Assembly (NCBI GenBank): GCA_025024175.1
Contig: QCXZ01000042.1
Coordinates: forward strand, 10,557,501 to 10,621,500
DNA from: Rhyzopertha dominica
Taxonomy: Eukaryota; Arthropoda; Insecta; Coleoptera; Bostrichidae
Length of the DNA: 64,000 bases
Direction: 5' to 3'
Each line of letters starts with the position of its first letter. The stretch's first letter is position 1. The notes below the pieces were generated by a model, which was given only the letters and a program-made list of their open reading frames with translations, was not told where the DNA came from and did not search any database. The position numbers and the translations under genes are program-made. This document shows positions 11,459-23,075 of the stretch, one piece after another.

Positions 11459-11816
11459 AACTGTGATTTTCTCATTTATTATGTCTGCTGTAGCGGCCAT
11501 TATTTCTTCTCCTCCACAAGATCATTCTCTTTCTAGGTCATTCAGGAGTAATAAGATTTCTTCTCGTTGTTCTGCTTCTTGATATTTTGACTGTAGTTCC
11601 TTTACACTTTCTTCTAAGTTGAATCGAATTTTTTGATATTTTGTCTGATATAACTTACAGTTGTTGCTCTTAGCTCTCTTGTATGTTTACGATGTACTTG
11701 TTGTGTAATGTTCTCCCCATGTATTTGAGTGCAAGGGCACTGAAGAAACAATTTCCGTCACCTGGAATTATCTGTGCCAGAAAGGTGTGCTGCTTTGTTT
11801 TTACTATTTCTGTCAT
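11459..11816 (-). pseudogene. OTU-type cysteine protease domain, frameshifted, in a mobile-element relic
   Basis: From the ATG at 11816 the minus strand reads through IIPGDGNCFFSALALKYMG, the Asp-Gly-Asn-Cys nucleophile block of OTU deubiquitinase-like proteases. After a frame change it continues HTRELRATTVSYIRQNIKKF, the usual second block, and after another reaches CGGEEIMAATADIINEKITV, the block that normally reads WGGeeE.AtA. The Trp is Cys here. The terminal catalytic His block is lost in stops. Two frameshifts and a stop make it dead. OTU domains occur in several transposon families; its neighbours are repeat units, so I infer a transposon origin. Confidence 0.7.
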
Positions 11817-11910
11817 TTTAAATTGTTACTTTAGCAGTAATCATTTTATGTATTAGTATTATTACCATCGCATATGTGAAAAAACGCGCAAATAGGCGAG
11901 ATTTACATAT

Positions 11911-12640
11911 ACAGTAGCGTGCAAAAAAATCGGACACCGAGTGAAATTTTTTTGAACGTCGGATAACTCGTGAATGAAGTTACCAATTGACACGGGGTTT
12001 TTTGCTGTTTGATTCTTGACTTGATAAGGGTGGTCGAAGCATTTTCCCTCCTGCAGGCGCACGAACCGAATGCCGCCCGCAAATACCAAATTAAATTTAC
12101 TCTCATGCGACCACAAGAACTCGACCATCCGAACCGGTTCGAAAATCTTGTAGTCGGATGTGAGTAAATTTAATTTGGTATCTTCGGGCGGCGTTCGGTA
12201 CGTGCGCCGGCCGGTCGGAAAACGCTTCGAATACCGTTATAAAGTCTCCACTATCAAGCACGGTGGTGGAAACGTAATGATTCGATGGTAATCTTTCCTA
12301 AAAANTTCTAGAGTGTGAACTATGCTATAGTGTATCTTCCAGGCTGCTTCNGCCTTGGTCGGTCCGCTGTGACGTGTGGACGGCAAGATGAACGCCACCA
12401 AAAAAATATGCAGTGCCCAGCACAGTCGCCGGCCTCAATCCGATCGAGCACTTATGGGAAGAGCTGAAAAGCGCGTCCGCGTCTGAAAATTTAAGAAAGC
12501 GGACGATCTGATGGCAGCGCTGGAGGCGGAATAGAAGAAAATTCTCCTCAAGAAAATCATCAGTTTGGTCGACTCCGTGCCGTTTCGTTGTGCTCCTGTG
12601 ATGCAATGTTTAAAAAATGTTTTTACAATAGAGTTAATAG
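11911..12640 (+). mobile_element. Tc1-like transposon fragment with internal head-to-head duplication
   Basis: The left edge CAGTAGCGTGCAAAAAAATCG (11912 on) resembles Tc1-like termini. The + strand after 12150 reads SKFNLV, then RRPVGKRFEYRYKVSTIKHGGGNVM, the central Tc1 transposase segment. After a gap comes GLNPIEHLWEELKS (12425-12475), the third catalytic block. Immediately upstream the same central segment lies on the minus strand (12128-12010: SHESKFNLVFAGGIRFVRLQ). So a ~110-bp part of the transposase is present twice in inverted orientation around about 12130. Stops, frameshifts and missing N-terminus make it dead. Confidence 0.75.
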
Positions 12641-13460
12641 TTGAAAAATTATAGATGATTTTTGATTTTGACTAGCTTGTCATTTTTTGAATAAAAAGAA
12701 ACTAATACTTGACTTCTCAATAAATAATTACCGAGCCTACAAATTTGCACTTCTTTGTCCATTTAACCGACTTTACACCTCTAATAATAAAATAATAACT
12801 CAATATTAGGACATATTTCGTAAAACGTATGTCGGGGACACACTCACTGGCATAACAACTAGGTGAAAGAAAGATGTCTTGCATTTTGAATATGTTGATA
12901 TTCCTATGCTTTCAATATATAAACAAGACCTGTTTTACGTGAATTCTAGATCATATTTGCATTACTGGATGCACTCATCATTTATTTAACGTACCAGTTC
13001 TGTGTTCACCACGCCGAGACGATCAAACGTCCGCGCACACGGCACAAACAAACAAAATCAAGTGATTGTTCAAATAATAGGGAAGACAAACAGAATTAAA
13101 ATTAATACAAATAAAACAGTCGGCATTATGAAATCAAACCACAGGGGTGGGCGATCGTTTGCTCAGAGGGTGAGGGTTCGCCTTTGTGGTGCGTCATTAT
13201 GATCCATACTTCACGGTATAATTTGTATTGGGCATCGCTTATCCCCTTGAGATTGCGGGGTACACCTGTGTTTGAGTAACCAGTAGATTGTTTTTGCTGT
13301 GGTATGAACATGTATGCAAATGGGAATATTGATATCTTGTTGTACAAGTTTGTAACAGGCAAATCATAAAATTAATTTTATTTCTTAACGTTAGTTTCCT
13401 CTTAATTGGATGCATCTGGTACACTTAGGTTCCGAACTCTTTATCCCATCCTTATAAAAA
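12640..13460. other. Unassigned
   Basis: AT-rich DNA with a locally balanced block at 13000-13300. Open frames on both strands lack recognisable motifs. Confidence 0.3.
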
Positions 13461-13469
13461 AAATTGATT

Positions 13470-13612
13470 ACAATATTTTTTCAGCGTGACTTTTCATTTG
13501 TGGAACTGGCTGAAGAGACGAAGAAGTCATGTCGGGTGAGTCGGTTCGAAATCCGTTTGTGGCATGATGCATTATCGTCATGGAATAGGATCTTTATTTT
13601 TGGCTGACTCGA
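13470..13612 (-). pseudogene. Mariner transposase scrap (catalytic Asp block)
   Basis: Reading the minus strand from about 13612 gives KIKILFHDDNASCHK, matching the second catalytic Asp block of mariner transposases (LhhDNArpHtA). The frame ends after about 40 codons. It is an isolated fragment on the strand opposite to the neighbouring mariner at 13940. Confidence 0.5.
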
Positions 13613-13939
13613 GTCCATTTTCTTAATACTTTTGCTGAACAGGTTCTATTAACTTAGCGTAATATTGGTTATTTATTGTTTTTCATGTTTCCAGGTATAC
13701 AGAGTATCCAGAAAAGAATGGGACAGATCTTTGGGTGAAATTAGACTGATTTAGGTAAAGCTATCTTAGTACCATCCTACTTCATTAAGAAGTTACGGGC
13801 GTGTAAAGATAGATTTTTAATTTTGTTCTTTTGTAATAGAACGTAAACTTTTGCAGATATTTTATTGAAACTTCACACAGATGGGCTTTCAATACGAGCA
13901 AATCAAAATCCGTGCTTATTTTTAATATCGAAGGTATTA

Positions 13940-14780
13940 ACATAACTTTCTGAATTCAGACTTTAGTACCCGTGCTTCGGCAAGAATCTATGCAGACACC
14001 TATACCAAAGGAAGACTAGAAAGAAAATTATTTTCAAGAATGATAGATCGGGTGAGAGCAACCAGCATTTTTCGTATAAAAAGCCAACATGGACAACCAA
14101 CAATGAGCGCATGTAGAATTGCTAGAGATGTTGGACTTTGTAAAACTGTAGTGAATAGCATTTTAAGAAAACAGCAACTACACCCGTACCAAATATCACC
14201 AGTACAGAACCTGCTGCCAGCTGTCTTTTTAAGAACAAGTTTTTGTGAATTTATTTTGGAAAAAGGTACAACCTTTACAATAATCGAAATAACGCCCACC
14301 TATGGTCCAAACCAAACCACACAATAGAGCGTTATTCGCAGCACGAGTTCAAAATCAATGTTTGGATGGGTATAGTTAATGATCATCTTGCAGGACTATT
14401 TGGGATCCCGAACAGATTAAATGGCCTTTTGTTGGAACACAGTTTGTTTGCCCTTTTGGATGAAGTGTCTTTGAACGTAGGAGTGCGTATGTGATTTTTA
14501 CATGATAATGCTCGAGCTCATCATGTAGCTGTGGTGTGGAGTTATACCTTTCAGACCGCTGGATTGGACGTTGCAGTGAATACTCCTGCTCTCCACGAAG
14601 TCTAGATTTAAATTTTATGGGGATACATAAAAAAAACTCTGGCTTACTCCAGTGTCAATATTAATACCAGACATTAATTGTGGCAGAGAATAATTTCAGC
14701 AGCAAATGCCATCCAACGTTTCTTGCAGGTAAGCAAAACTTCTTAAAAATTTTTGATTGTCATAGGTCTCTGAACATGGA
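13940..14780 (+). pseudogene. Mariner/Tc1-type transposase, heavily decayed
   Basis: The frame from about 13940 includes ARIYADTYTKGRLERKLFSR and then IARDVGLCKTVVNSILRKQQ (14115-14180), the helix-turn-helix DNA-binding part. Further on the + strand gives NVWMGIVNDHLAGLFG, then FLHDNARAHHVAVV (second catalytic Asp, about 14500) and LWGYIKKTLAYSSVN-like sequence near 14620. Several frameshifts and stops separate these. The first catalytic Asp region is not recognisable. Possible ends lie near 13697 and 14975, but I could not confirm matching termini. Confidence 0.65.
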
Positions 14781-14789
14781 ATGCTTTAG

Positions 14790-16025
14790 TACGATGTTGA
14801 TACAGTTTTTTGATAAAGCTAATAAAAATATAGCTGATTTTTAATTTTGACATTATTTTTAATGAATTAAAAACTAATCTTAATTGCCTTGTTTTCTCAT
14901 TGTTACTGAGCATATAAAATCACACTACCCTGTCAACGTCAACGTGTCTAACACGTTTCGTAGAAAATCCTGTATATTGTGACCGTCAGTTTTGTATTTA
15001 CGTTGAAAAAATTAAATGAATTATACTCATACTTTAAAACGAAGGATTGCATATCACCCATTTACATTAAAACTTTTCTATCCTTATTATTTATATAGAT
15101 AAAACCGGAAGTTTGATAATTGTTAACTGTAGCTTTACTTAATCAACGGAACTACCTCAAATACATTTTCATATGGTGATCCATCTCCGGCACATTTTCA
15201 ACGTTTTGCACTGAGAGAAGCAGTAACAATACGCTCCTTATTCCAAACTTATTATTAAAATACGGACGTGTATGGAACTCGAATAATCAAAAGAAACCTT
15301 TCCTATTCTTGCCCGGTCTGCGCATAATAATCGTATATCCCAGCATTTTAATCAATTTCATCCAACAAAAGTGATTCGTACACAATGGGGGACCTGTTCG
15401 CTGGAAGTCACAATGACGAAGGGCGGTTCCGCACAGGGATAGAACAGAAATAATAACCTGAGGGTCGCTCAGAACTGAAAAAGTGCGTGAAAGATGCAAC
15501 GATTTTCCTCGTAAAGTTCTGGCAAAAATTTACCAAAAACAAGGAGTACTCAAATATTTTCAGATGTAACAGTATTTTAACCCATTAAACACCGTTTAAA
15601 TCTTCTTNTTCTTCATAACATTGTGCANTTGTTTTGTATCTTTGAAAGCCATTGTCGAAAGAAAGAATAGGCAACTTCTTACTATAGGTTATTCAAACGA
15701 CATTGAGTGATCANGCAATAAAAGGGATACNCCCCCTTAATACAAGCTTCTAAAATGCCGTTAGAAATGCATTTTCAGGTAGTATTTTGCGAAAACCGTA
15801 ACCCGCTCTCTAAGAATAGTCTACCCAATATAGGTAATTTGCGATGTGCACTTATAAATAAGGGCCACTTTTGTAGTTATACGTTAGGGGTTGGGTTTCC
15901 TTTGAAAACAGCGCTTCTAAATCTGTTTGTTAACTGGTTATACAACACCTTAGTTCCTGTTCATGTTCTGTGCTCAGTTCTTGTTCAGCTTTCAAACTAT
16001 AAACATGTAAATATGGTCATGAAGT
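14790..16025. other. Unassigned
   Basis: No gene recognised. Single Ns occur at about 15607, 15627, 15714 and 15731. The + strand open frame at 15755-16084 ends in the decayed transposase that follows and has no own motif. Confidence 0.3.
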
Positions 16026-16029
16026 ACTA

Positions 16030-16325
16030 CGGCTACCACCATATTAATGCCATTTTAACCTCACTGAACTGGTTTGAGAAATAGCCAAATCTTTTTATGA
16101 TAAAAACATTAGTAAAACTGCAGGTAAAGATGATGTTGTTAATTTTTGGACTGAAGCTCTCCACCAAGTATCCGGGAATGTGTAGAAATTCTGCGTCAAT
16201 CACACGGAAACACTAATTAAACAATCTTTTGAAAAAGATAATATCCTTGATGAATTTCGTCCACTGGTATTTACGGTAAACAGCGAGTCAGATTTTTCTG
16301 AAAACGATAATAATGATGATAATTG
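16030..16325 (+). pseudogene. DDE_3-type transposase C-terminus
   Basis: One + frame, through three stops, reads LPPY.CHFN..ELV, the block corresponding to LPPYHC.fNPIELIW with the third catalytic acidic residue. It continues to SFYDKNISKTAGKDDVVNF and WTEALHQVS, then CVNHTETLIKQ, and ends in an acidic tail SESDFSENDNN before TGA at 16324. The architecture matches the C-terminus of the family at 1030-1526. The upstream part is not preserved. Confidence 0.65.
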
Positions 16326-16329
16326 ATTT

Positions 16330-17080
16330 TTGTATTTTAGATAGATAATTGGATATTAAGTATGTTCTTTTCTATTATTATGTGTGTTTATTATGTTCTC
16401 TGGTTATCTTTAAACGTTCTTTTTTCTCATTATATATGTCTCTGTAAAGGATATTAAAAAACAAGAATTAAAAAATGCACAAGTTTCCATTTACAAACCT
16501 TCGTTATATCACTGAAAATTAATACCTTGAAAATCTTTTAAAAATATATATTGTTTTATTAAATACACAGATTTTCGATTAAACTTCACCTACGTTTTCT
16601 TTATCATTTCTAGCAATTACCTGTTAAGTATGTTTGAAAGATGCGTAACATTTTTTTCAATTATTTCAAATTTAATGTTATAAATATAATAATTATTTAA
16701 TACGATCGAACAAAGTACTTGATATGGTCATTTATATAGCTCCCCAAGAGGAAAGATCAGATGTTTCCAAGTCAATAAAGGATCAGCAAGGTAGTCTGTG
16801 TTAAAACTATCACCAAGCTGTAAAATAGTAAAAATAACTTTGAATTAATCAACAATCAACAAAAGACACACTGTCATAATATATTTTATGAATTTTACAA
16901 ATAACACGCTTGTGTAAAAATATATAGCCGCGCCGGCAATTGGGTATTTACCATGTATTTATATTTTATTAAATTGCATATAATTAGGTAGCATCTAATC
17001 CACAAAACAGCTGTCACAGCTTATAAATTTGAAAAAATGAAACGTACGGTGTATTTTTAATATTAAAAATGTGAATATTT
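16330..17080. other. AT-rich, no gene recognised
   Basis: Low-complexity AT-rich DNA between two transposon relics. Confidence 0.35.
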
Positions 17081-17086
17081 AAAAGG

Positions 17087-18099
17087 ACCGCCAAAACGCG
17101 AACATATTGGCCGTGACGTCAGGTGTATTGTAAATGGCCGCTTGTTTACATCTGGGGTCAGCGCGTCACGCGTCAGCCTCAGCCCGTCAATTTATCAGTT
17201 TGTTGTTTGCGTTCATTTTGTGACAAGCGAAATAAAATACGCCAAGAAAAAGTGAAATACTTATGAGTTGTGACTCCTGAAGGCTTGTTCATTGTTATAG
17301 AATTTGTATACAGCCACGAGCGGTTCAACGCGGCGGAGATGAGGAACGTAAAAGCAACAGCATAAGTGAACTTTTTATCAAATTAACGTAGCATTGATAA
17401 TTTGATCACAGTGGGTTGTTGGAAACATACTATTTTTAAACATAAAAATTTAAGAATCAAAAATGTACCCTAAACTTGACATTTATTTTAGAGGTCAGAG
17501 TAAATATAAATTACTATTTATTTTCGGGGCTCTTGCTGCTCGTTTCCGGTCTGGCTAACAGTCGAATATATAGGGAACAACATCGTTCTTTATTATAACA
17601 TTTCCCTTTATCAACTTAAAAGGGATATAATTTTTCATATCCTCTTCAAGCTATAACAAAATGGAAACTGAATGGTAAACACTTATAACCCTAAGAAGAA
17701 TAATAAAACTTACAGTAAGAATCAAGATGATCTTCACAACAGAAAAACAAATTTTGCGATTTCGGCATATCACGTCTAGGGGCCTTAAACAACTTGTTCA
17801 TACGTTGATAATCTCGAGGAGTGGTTACAAAAATTTTGTTAGCTGTACTGACTGAAGTACTTTTATAACCGTGTACAAAACAACACTTGTTTTGTTTTCC
17901 ATACATAATAGACGCTTGTAAAACTACACAAATCACTTTTTGGTGCGACCTCTTACACCGTCCTTTCAATAAACACCACACAAAAGCTTTTCCAATACAA
18001 GAATGATACTACGCCATTAAACAGCATGCTCCTCGGTAATGTTTATATGACACTTGACGTCACGAGTTGAGTAACCTTACATAAAAGCGTTTTGGCGGT
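17087..18099 (-). mobile_element. Candidate THAP-domain DNA transposon relic bounded by inverted repeats
   Basis: ACCGCCAAAACGC at 17087-17099 is repeated in inverse orientation at 18087-18099. After a spacer of 12 versus 22 bp a second block, CGTGACGTCAGGTGT at 17112-17126, matches the reverse complement of 18050-18064 with one difference. Between them lies a minus-strand THAP-domain frame (17691-17981). THAP domains are the DNA-binding modules of P-element-type transposases, so a P-like element is plausible. At about 1 kb it is too short for a full transposase. I found no clear target duplication. Confidence 0.55.
17691..17981 (-). pseudogene. THAP-like zinc-binding domain, damaged
   Basis: The frame includes KQNKCCFVHGYKSTSVST, a KIFVTTPRD segment and KSQNLFFCCEDHLD. 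These are the ordered landmarks of a C2CH THAP domain as seen in insect proteins: first Cys pair, basic middle, and C-x2-H end. The second zinc cysteine, expected in CVPGC, is Tyr here, and the downstream AVPTIF-like box is missing, so the domain is unlikely to fold with zinc. It sits inside inverted repeats (17087/18099). Confidence 0.65.
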
Positions 18100-18109
18100 G
18101 ACTCCTAAG

Positions 18110-19000
18110 ATTCGAATTTCAAACCTGAAATTCTCTACCTACAAATATTTTTTTTGTTTTTTTTAACATGGCGTACGATATATATGCACTTCAAGATTCA
18201 TTTTACGTAATTTTCAAAAAAGGTGATAATACCTAATTCTGCTAATAAACGCCAGGGGCAGAAGGGGTCTCAAATTAGGCCCTTGCATGCGGTAATTGTA
18301 CTTTACACAGTGTTTTCACTTACGTGGACAACTTAAGAACAATGAAGGTAGGTGTCTATGAAAGCGAAAGTTTTTTTTATTAATCAGGCTACACCTCTTT
18401 CACTCAAGTCGCAAGCAAGTGAGTTGGGCGTTGTGACAAAACGCCCCGAATAAGCCGGCATTACACGGCTTCAATCACTCGGCGAGCAGTTCCATTGTTG
18501 CAGAAAGTCAGCGGGTTTTGTTTGATTGCAAAAGCGACCGTAGGGTTGTCCCCAATCATCGGCAGAATGCCACCGATGGGCCGGATTACGATTCTTCGCG
18601 GTCCGAACGGATAAAAGGGTGCTGATTGAAAAGCATGGATGGTTTTCGACGCCATATGGCGACGAGGATTTCTTTGGAGTCAGCGGGATGAAACGGCGTT
18701 ATCTAAGATGCTGAGGGCTTTCGCTTTTCGAGTTCATGAACACATGCTACTCATGCAAGTGCTCTCTGTAAGGCCAGATTTTCTATCGTGGAAGTTATTC
18801 AATGCTTGTTAATCTAGTCCACAAATAACATTGCCGATTCATTTCGAGGCTGGGCTTCAAGATCAGGATTTATGGTGCTAAAATAGGCAATAACTCCATG
18901 TAAGTATAACTTCAGCAATATGGGCTCGAGTTCAAGAATCAACAATCAGTCATGTGCAATTCCCATCAGTTATGTCTCTATAATTTTTTTATATGAAGAG
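18110..19000. other. Unassigned; GC-rich block 18440-18720
   Basis: A GC-richer block near 18440-18720 has an open minus frame of 64 codons without motif. It may be conserved noncoding DNA. No gene can be supported. Confidence 0.3.
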
Positions 19001-21040
19001 CAGGGAGTGTTGACTTATTTTTTTTGCACGAATGTTATTATCTTCCTTAAAGTTTGAAACGTTAATCTCAAGTACAGTATAGCGCAAAGTCTCTGAAAGC
19101 AGGTCAGATGTTTTCTAAAAAGAATTTAATACAAGGGGTCAAGAAGAAGTTCCACTGATCTTGTTCATTCTAACCAGGGGCAACCCCATTATCTACTGAA
19201 CAACTTGCTGACTTGACTAAACACTGTAACACAGTAACATTACTAATATTAAAAATAATTCCCAAAACATACAAGCAGAACATACGAATTCCATTAAGAA
19301 CAAAATTACAAAAGCAATAACAAATTATACAAACCAAATAAAGGCAAATTGCAATAACTATAATAACAGAATTAACACGACCAGTTATAGAAATATAAGA
19401 ATATTTAAAAAAACAATCCAAAAATTACAAACCAGATAAATCGAACTTAACTTTAATAATATATAATAATACCGCACAATTAATTACAACCCAACTTACA
19501 CAAAACAAAGAAAAATTAGCAACATCCAATCTCCTACCTGTACAGTTTCTGAACATCTAAGCAACATTTCAACAACAATTATTGCTAAAAATAAATAATA
19601 TATAAAACCCTTTGGAATGCATGTTTATTTTAACTGCATTATGTGGGCAACCTCTCGATATCTCAAAACTGGTGTAAAATTAACACTATTTTACAGTATA
19701 ACGTTTTTTGAAACAATGCCCCCCTACTGAGATATTCACTCTTAAACATGGGGGAAGAGAAACAGTAACAGCAAAACTTATTACTGCAGGATTTTGTGAA
19801 TGAACATACGCAACCTATCTTTGTTTCTACAGAAGACGTAAAACCATTAATCCGGTTTTTATAAATAGTTATCGAGATAGAAAAAAAACATTAGTTTCCT
19901 TCAACTAAATCCGATCATTTAAGTTAATAAACGGTGATTAATTTATACAAAAGTAAAAATTAGGAGATAACGAGCTTTTTACGCTTTGTATAATGAAGTA
20001 AACAAGACCAATTTAAAACCCACCAGAACCTGACTTATCCACCCAGTAGCATCGAAGCGACCCCCTTGACGTCAGTGCACCCCCCGACTGATTCACGCCG
20101 TCCGGCAGATGGTTGCCTGCCTGCTGAAGGAAGCCAAACACGCCACCGAAGCCGTCCTCGACAGATGAAAACGGGGTTATCTTTCGGGAGCCCACATCTT
20201 ACTGGGGAACCCCCGTCGATCGCAGCTGCGGATGCCTATTAGCCGGTTAATCCGACTGGAATAACTCCAATTATCGGGAACAACTTGTGCCGATGTAGCT
20301 TGGTTAACCTCGAAGATAGTTGATGTTTGTTCGTTCGAGGGGAGGTGTATTATTATTGGTGGAGGTGCTTACGTCAGCGGGTATCGATTTTATTGTTTTT
20401 TTGGGTTAATTGGTTTATGACGTGGGTGAAGGAAATGGAGATAGTATTGTAGGGATAGATAGCTATGACGCAGGAAGCTACAACGGAGAATATTTTCCAA
20501 ATAACTTGTATTCGAAGTGTAATTGCAAATTCATTTCACTATTCACCCCGTTAGTGCCAATTTTGTTCGTTGCAAACAGTCTAGGCTTGAAGGCTCCAGA
20601 AAGAAGCCGACCGTTCAAATATAATGTTAAATTTCCACCAAGTTTGTTCAAAAAGTCTTATATCTCTATTACTTAAACGTGTTAGTTATTTACTGTTCAA
20701 CCTAATAACAATGAAGTCACAAAAACAATAAAACAAGAAATACATAAAATAATAACAACACCTACTACGTAGAACACTACTACTGGATGAAATTCCCCAA
20801 GACTGGAGCACCACGGTATAATAATGCAACTCTCTTACCGTTATTACAACCTTGCAATAAAAGTTATCTTTCATCTCGAACAGCAGGCGGCCCCTCACAA
20901 GTTACCGCAAATAACCGGATTACCATAAATTTAAGTCCGATTTTCGGAAGATGGTTAAGCAGGGTCGGATTATTTAAAGTTCACTACCGGTCAAACTAAA
21001 ACTAGCATTCAGTCTTAGTATTTCTGTGCGCGAGACAAGA
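19000..21040. other. Unassigned; strand-skewed AT-rich DNA and a GC-rich block at 20030-20280
   Basis: 19180-19600 is A/C-rich on the + strand, which produces hydrophobic nonsense frames on the minus strand. The GC-rich block 20030-20280 contains a minus frame (EDGFGGVFGFLQQAGNHL.., ending TAA near 20013) with coding-like composition but no recognised family. It also contains a TGACGTCA site (about 20067). I cannot call a gene. Confidence 0.3.
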
Positions 21041-21050
21041 GAAAGGAAAA

Positions 21051-21960
21051 ATGTTCCGTCCTTGGGAAAAAGCTGCTCCAAGTACCGCTCAAAATGAAGT
21101 TGCTGACGCTGACATGGAAGTGCAAATTGAAGAAAACAAGAGGAATCGTCGTTACCTTACCCAAGATGCCAAAGAAATCATAAAAAATGTATACAATTTT
21201 TTGATAAAAAAGAGTGCGGTGCTCCGTTAAAAGTGACAAGTGAAATGATTGGTGTCCCCTATACGACTGTGAGAGATATTATTGAAAATAAAGGCAATTC
21301 AAGAAAATCACGCAATTCGGAGAAATTTCTAAATATATCAAAAGAGCTTGGGATAGAAATTAAAAAAGTGATTTACCAAATGTATAAGGAAAATAAAGTT
21401 CCAACTACGGCAAGTCTGAAATTAAAACTTTAGGAATTAGGATATGACAAGTTACTGCGAAGAGTGGTTCGGAAAATACTTGAGGAGCATCGGTTTTAAT
21501 TATAGTACATTAAACCAACGTTTGTCCATAATGGAATCAACCCGACTAAAAAGAATGAGATGGGATTATATAAACGAAATCAGAAGGTACCGCCAAGAAA
21601 ATCGTAATATCGTATATTTGCATGAAACGTGGTACGACACCCACGACTTCATAAAAAAAGGTCTGACAGATGGGACAAATAACTGCGTTCTGCAAGCACC
21701 ACCCCCGAGAGGAAAAGAATTATAATTCTTCATGCGGGAGGAAGTGACGGATGGGTGGAAAATGGCTTATTACTGTCAGCGAAACAGATCCAAAATTGTT
21801 CTGCTGACTATCATTGCGACATGGACTTTTTGAAACTCGGTTTTAGCAGCAGTTACTGCCAGGGCTACCACCAGGATCTGTTATAGTAATGGATAACGAG
21901 AATTACAATTCCGGATGGAAAATGAAAGAAGAAGACCACATATTACAAAAAGCGTGGAAA
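21051..21960 (+). pseudogene. DDE_3-type transposase fossil, nearly full order
   Basis: From the ATG at 21051 the product starts MFRPWEKAAPSTAQN and runs to about 21225. It then shifts frame into KVTSEMIGVPYTTVRDIIEN (helix-turn-helix, 21230-21300). The next frame (21444-21725) has MRWDYINEIRRYRQENRNIV and YLHETWYDTH, the first catalytic Asp/Glu block. Then follow RIIILHAGGSDGWVENG (21710-21760) and QLLPGLPPGSVIVMDNENYN (21850-21912), the second Asp block. At least three frameshifts and a short deletion near 21835 are visible. The C-terminal NPIE block is not recognisable downstream. It is the most complete of three related fossils here. Confidence 0.85.
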
Positions 21961-22289
21961 ATGAACAGCAACAGGCTCAAAGTGGGACGACCGTGATACA
22001 CTTGGAGAACAACGGTGGAGGGAATAATAGTCAGAAATCGCAAAAGACGAAAAAACAATAAATAAGGAAGTCCTAAAGCTGTATAAAATCTCAGACATCG
22101 CCTCGTCCAAAGAAATATAAGAATAATGCAATTGAACTATGCTACCATTCAACACGGATGCAAATAAAAAAGTATCCGCTAGTTGGACGCCCTGAAAACC
22201 TCCCCATTCCAGTCCCCAAACTCCTGTAACTTCTTCAACATCTACTTTACAGTCCGGATATATCGCCACGTGATTTTTATGCTTTTGTA

Positions 22290-22840
22290 TCATGGAAAGA
22301 TGCTCAAATTTCCAATACGTGGATTAATACTGTAAACAACATATACTTATCACAGTAAATAGTTTTTAACACTCTTGTTACATTATTATAAGTGGAATAT
22401 ATATATCAGCAAATAAAACAATATTTCACATCTTTCAGGTATACATTATGTTCGCCATATGCCACCCCCGTCGTTACGACTGTAGCAACCCACAACCATA
22501 AGTGAATGGACGAGCGCAACGTACCGGAAAGTAACAATAAGTTCCTCGTGCCGTGCGCGTGCCGACAGAATGGTACCGGCNACTGTCGGTTCGAAAAGTA
22601 ACCATCGAAGGTGAGTGTTGACACCGACGCAACCACGGCTGGTGTCCGATGGACTTCCGCGTGGAAAATCAGCGTTTCCGGTGCGGAAATGGGCGCTTCC
22701 GACGAGAAAGGGGGAGTTTTGGATAGATCTGGCGCGGAAGCATTGAATTCGTTTGATTTACTAGAGTAATGTAGTGAGATCTTCAACGTAGCTTAGTAGC
22801 TGAACATCTGATGGGGTTGAGAGCTTTGGCAACTTTTAAT
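22290..22840. other. Unassigned, with GC-rich block 22480-22760
   Basis: The GC-rich block has a 126-codon open frame on the minus strand with an N and no motif. Codon content follows the GC-rich background and no splice context is visible. It may be regulatory. Confidence 0.3.
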
Positions 22841-23075
22841 TAGGGCTGGGCAAAGTATCCATACCTTTGGGGGTATCGAGCATCGATACCACCTTGTCGT
22901 AGTATCGAAATATCGAAAGTATTCAAAAGTATCGAAAGTAGTAGTAAATGTATTGAAAATATCGAATTAATATGGACTGGACAGAGTATCGATACTTACT
23001 CAAAGTATTGTTACTTTTGGAGGTATGGAGGATCGATAGCAGACTGTCTTGGTATTCAGTTATCGAAAGTATCAA
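22841..23075. repeat. TATCGATA-rich tandem repeat with hAT-like terminus
   Basis: Starting with TAGGGCTGGGCAAAGTATCC (22842 on), a form typical of hAT transposon ends, the region carries many TATCGA/TCGATA words. It consists of two diverged units of about 130 bp (22845-22970 and 22975-23070). hAT elements often carry such subterminal arrays. No transposase or opposite end was found. Confidence 0.5.

Noticed and set aside
13697..14980. Defined ends for the mariner relic at 13.9 kb
   Set aside because: The candidate termini CAGAGTATCC and CAGGATTTTC do not match as inverted repeats.
19170..19421. Hydrophobic 83-residue minus frame resembling a membrane protein
   Set aside because: It is the translation of an A/C-rich strand and has no homologue, promoter or splice context.
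20013..20195. Minus frame with coding-like composition (EDGFGGVFGFLQQAG)
   Set aside because: No recognised family, no convincing acceptor, and it lies in a GC-rich block where open frames are expected.
22406..22786. 126-codon minus frame in a GC-rich block
   Set aside because: Contains an N, has no known motif, and composition explains it.
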